NCBI RefSeq assembly: GCF_026241895.1
Contig: NZ_JAPJIV010000001.1
Location: 310,001 to 374,000, forward strand
DNA: 64,000 nt
Direction: 5' to 3'
Source of the DNA: Pseudomonas sp. RIT-562
GTDB lineage: Bacteria; Pseudomonadota; Gammaproteobacteria; Pseudomonadales; Pseudomonadaceae
Numbering within the stretch: position 1 is the stretch's first letter; each line of letters begins with the position of its first letter. The position numbers were made by a program, and so were the translations under genes. Of this stretch, positions 63,050-64,000 are shown piece after piece. Below the pieces are notes generated by a model. That model worked only from the letters and a program-made list of their open reading frames with translations, was not told the origin of the DNA and made no database searches.

Positions 63050-63457
63050 CTATTGGATGATCAGGTTGTTGAACAACAGATCCTCAACCACCGGCTTGCC
63101 CGTCTCGTCATTCATGATCTGCTGGGTTTGCTTCAAGGCTTCCTGGCGCAACTTCTCCTTGGCTTCCACATTGTTCATCGCCTCGGTGGTCTGCTGCGCA
63201 AACAAAGCTACCAGCTGATTGCGAATCAACGGTTCATTGGCCTTTACCAGCTTGGTCGCCTCGTCCCCGGTCACACGCAAGGCCACATCCGCCTTGTAGA
63301 CCTTGAGTTTTGGGGTGCCGTCCAACCCGTAGTTGCCCACGAAAGGCGGGGTCAGGGTGATGTAGTTGACCTTCGGCGCTGCTTCTTCCTTGGCTTCTTC
63401 GGCCATCGCTGCCACGGGCAGAACCAGGGCCAGCATCAATACGGTCCACGCTTTCAC
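63050..63457 (-). CDS. FliL-like secreted protein
   Basis: The 135-residue product has a signal-like hydrophobic segment (about residues 2 to 18, ending PVAAMAEEAKEE) and then the FliL-type domain: VNYITLTPPFVGNYGLDGTP, VALRVTGDEATKLVKANEPL and ending NDETGKPVVEDLLFNNLIIQ. The start is a GTG at 63457 with AAGGAG six bases upstream; longer frames have no such signal. No flagellar genes are adjacent, so a flagellar role is doubtful. Confidence 0.87.
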   Translation of the reverse strand: MKAWTVLMLALVLPVAAMAEEAKEEAAPKVNYITLTPPFVGNYGLDGTPKLKVYKADVALRVTGDEATKLVKANEPLIRNQLVALFAQQTTEAMNNVEAKEKLRQEALKQTQQIMNDETGKPVVEDLLFNNLIIQ

Positions 63458-63607
63458 AATTCGCTCCTTATCCGGTTTGCGGCCTAGCATAACGACCCAC
63501 TGCGCCAGCACAAGCTTATGGCTGACTATCAGGGCGAGGCATGCTCGTTGACCCGTTGACTCACACACCTACACTTATCGGCCATCACTCCCAAAGGAAT
63601 AGCCCTG

Positions 63608-64000
63608 ATGAAAGCCGTGCTGTGCAAAGCCTTCGGCCCTGCCGAATCGCTGGTGCTGGAAGAAGTCGCCAGTCCTGTCGCGAAGAAGAATGAAATCCTG
63701 CTGGACGTGCACGCCGCCGGGGTCAATTTCCCCGACACGCTGATCATCGAGGGCAAATACCAGTTCAAGCCACCCTTCCCGTTTTCCCCAGGTGGAGAGG
63801 CGGCGGGCGTGGTGAGTGCGGTGGGCGAAAAAGTCAGCCACCTGAAAGTCGGTGATCGCGTCATGGCGCTGACCGGTTGGGGCAGTTTCGCCGAACAAGT
63901 GGCGGTGCCAGGCTATAACGTGTTGCCGATCCCGCCGTCGATGGACTTCAACACCGCCGCTGCCTTCAGCATGACTTACGGCACTTCGATGCATGCACTC
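63608..64000 (+). CDS. NADPH:quinone oxidoreductase family protein (5' part; runs off window)
   Basis: The 131 codons present start MKAVLCKAFGPAESLVLEEV and contain the GroES-like fold of zinc-free medium-chain dehydrogenases: AAGVNFPDTLIIEGKYQFKP, FSPGGEAAGVVSAVGEKVSH and GDRVMALTGWGSFAEQVAVP. The Rossmann domain should follow after the window edge. No catalytic zinc ligands are seen, which fits the quinone oxidoreductase subgroup. It is divergent from the FliL-like gene. Confidence 0.92.
   Translation, partial: MKAVLCKAFGPAESLVLEEVASPVAKKNEILLDVHAAGVNFPDTLIIEGKYQFKPPFPFSPGGEAAGVVSAVGEKVSHLKVGDRVMALTGWGSFAEQVAVPGYNVLPIPPSMDFNTAAAFSMTYGTSMHAL

Noticed and set aside
63050..63568. Longer start (63568) for the FliL-like protein
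   Set aside because: The additional 37 residues have no RBS and place a soluble stretch ahead of the signal segment. The GTG at 63457 has AAGGAG at ideal spacing.

Overview
The window is chromosomal DNA of a Pseudomonas of the fluorescens group. The support is the gene content (spu polyamine operon with spuI, hacB-type acylase, ssuEADCBF with lsfA, OprD porins, ubiH/pepP/zapA/ssrS block), high GC codon use, and many short inverted-repeat doublets of the kind called REP/REPIN in this group. No phage, integrase, IS element, CRISPR array, rRNA or tRNA was seen. Nearly all of it looks like core genome. Species cannot be fixed from the sequence alone.

Layout. 1-18 kb: amino-acid and central metabolism (ilvA, rpiA, serA facing a D-2-hydroxyglutarate dehydrogenase gene) mixed with small families of unknown function (SdiA-regulated tandem pair, DUF4399, DUF523, DUF2059, DUF6436), a lobe-less binding protein, an acyl-homoserine-lactone acylase homologue and a GlxA-like regulator facing an HD-domain protein. 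18-29.5 kb: polyamine uptake and catabolism, spuBCDEFGH on the minus strand and spuI on the plus strand, with a TetR-type regulator. The gene expected between spuB and spuI, spuA, survives only as a deleted and frameshifted remnant. 29.6-39.7 kb: organosulfur scavenging, ssuEADCBF, the 1-Cys peroxiredoxin lsfA, two tandem OprD porins and an orphan taurine-binding protein. ssuE and lsfA share an AT-rich upstream motif. 39.8-43.9 kb: argE and argA, and a CYTH-domain protein. 44-48 kb: a solitary GspE/PilB-type ATPase, qmcA with nfeD, and a DUF2388 protein. 48-52.5 kb: glycine cleavage genes gcvT, gcvH and gcvP. 52.7-55.5 kb: an iron-type ABC permease and binding protein without an ATPase gene. 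55.7-62.1 kb: the conserved gammaproteobacterial block ubiI-(DUF4442)-ubiH-pepP-ygfB facing TIGR02449-zapA-ssrS(6S RNA)-fau. 62.1-64 kb: a 50-residue membrane protein, an EVE protein, a FliL-like protein and the start of a quinone oxidoreductase gene.

How the genes work together. SpuD/E bind putrescine and spermidine, SpuFGH import them, SpuI/SpuB gamma-glutamylate them and SpuC transaminates; the glutamyl-removing step encoded by spuA is lost here and must be supplied elsewhere. SsuABC import sulfonates, SsuE supplies reduced flavin and SsuD releases sulfite, with LsfA coping with the peroxide burden of sulfur limitation. SerA and the D-2-hydroxyglutarate dehydrogenase probably form a coupled serine-synthesis pair, and the gcv genes link serine and glycine to one-carbon units.

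The strongest unusual observations are the spuA remnant, a periplasmic binding protein lacking its second lobe, the shared ssuE/lsfA upstream element, the orphan TauA beside duplicated porins, and at least 17 REP-like elements, one of which supplies the stop codon of a gene. I found no clearly new multi-gene system.
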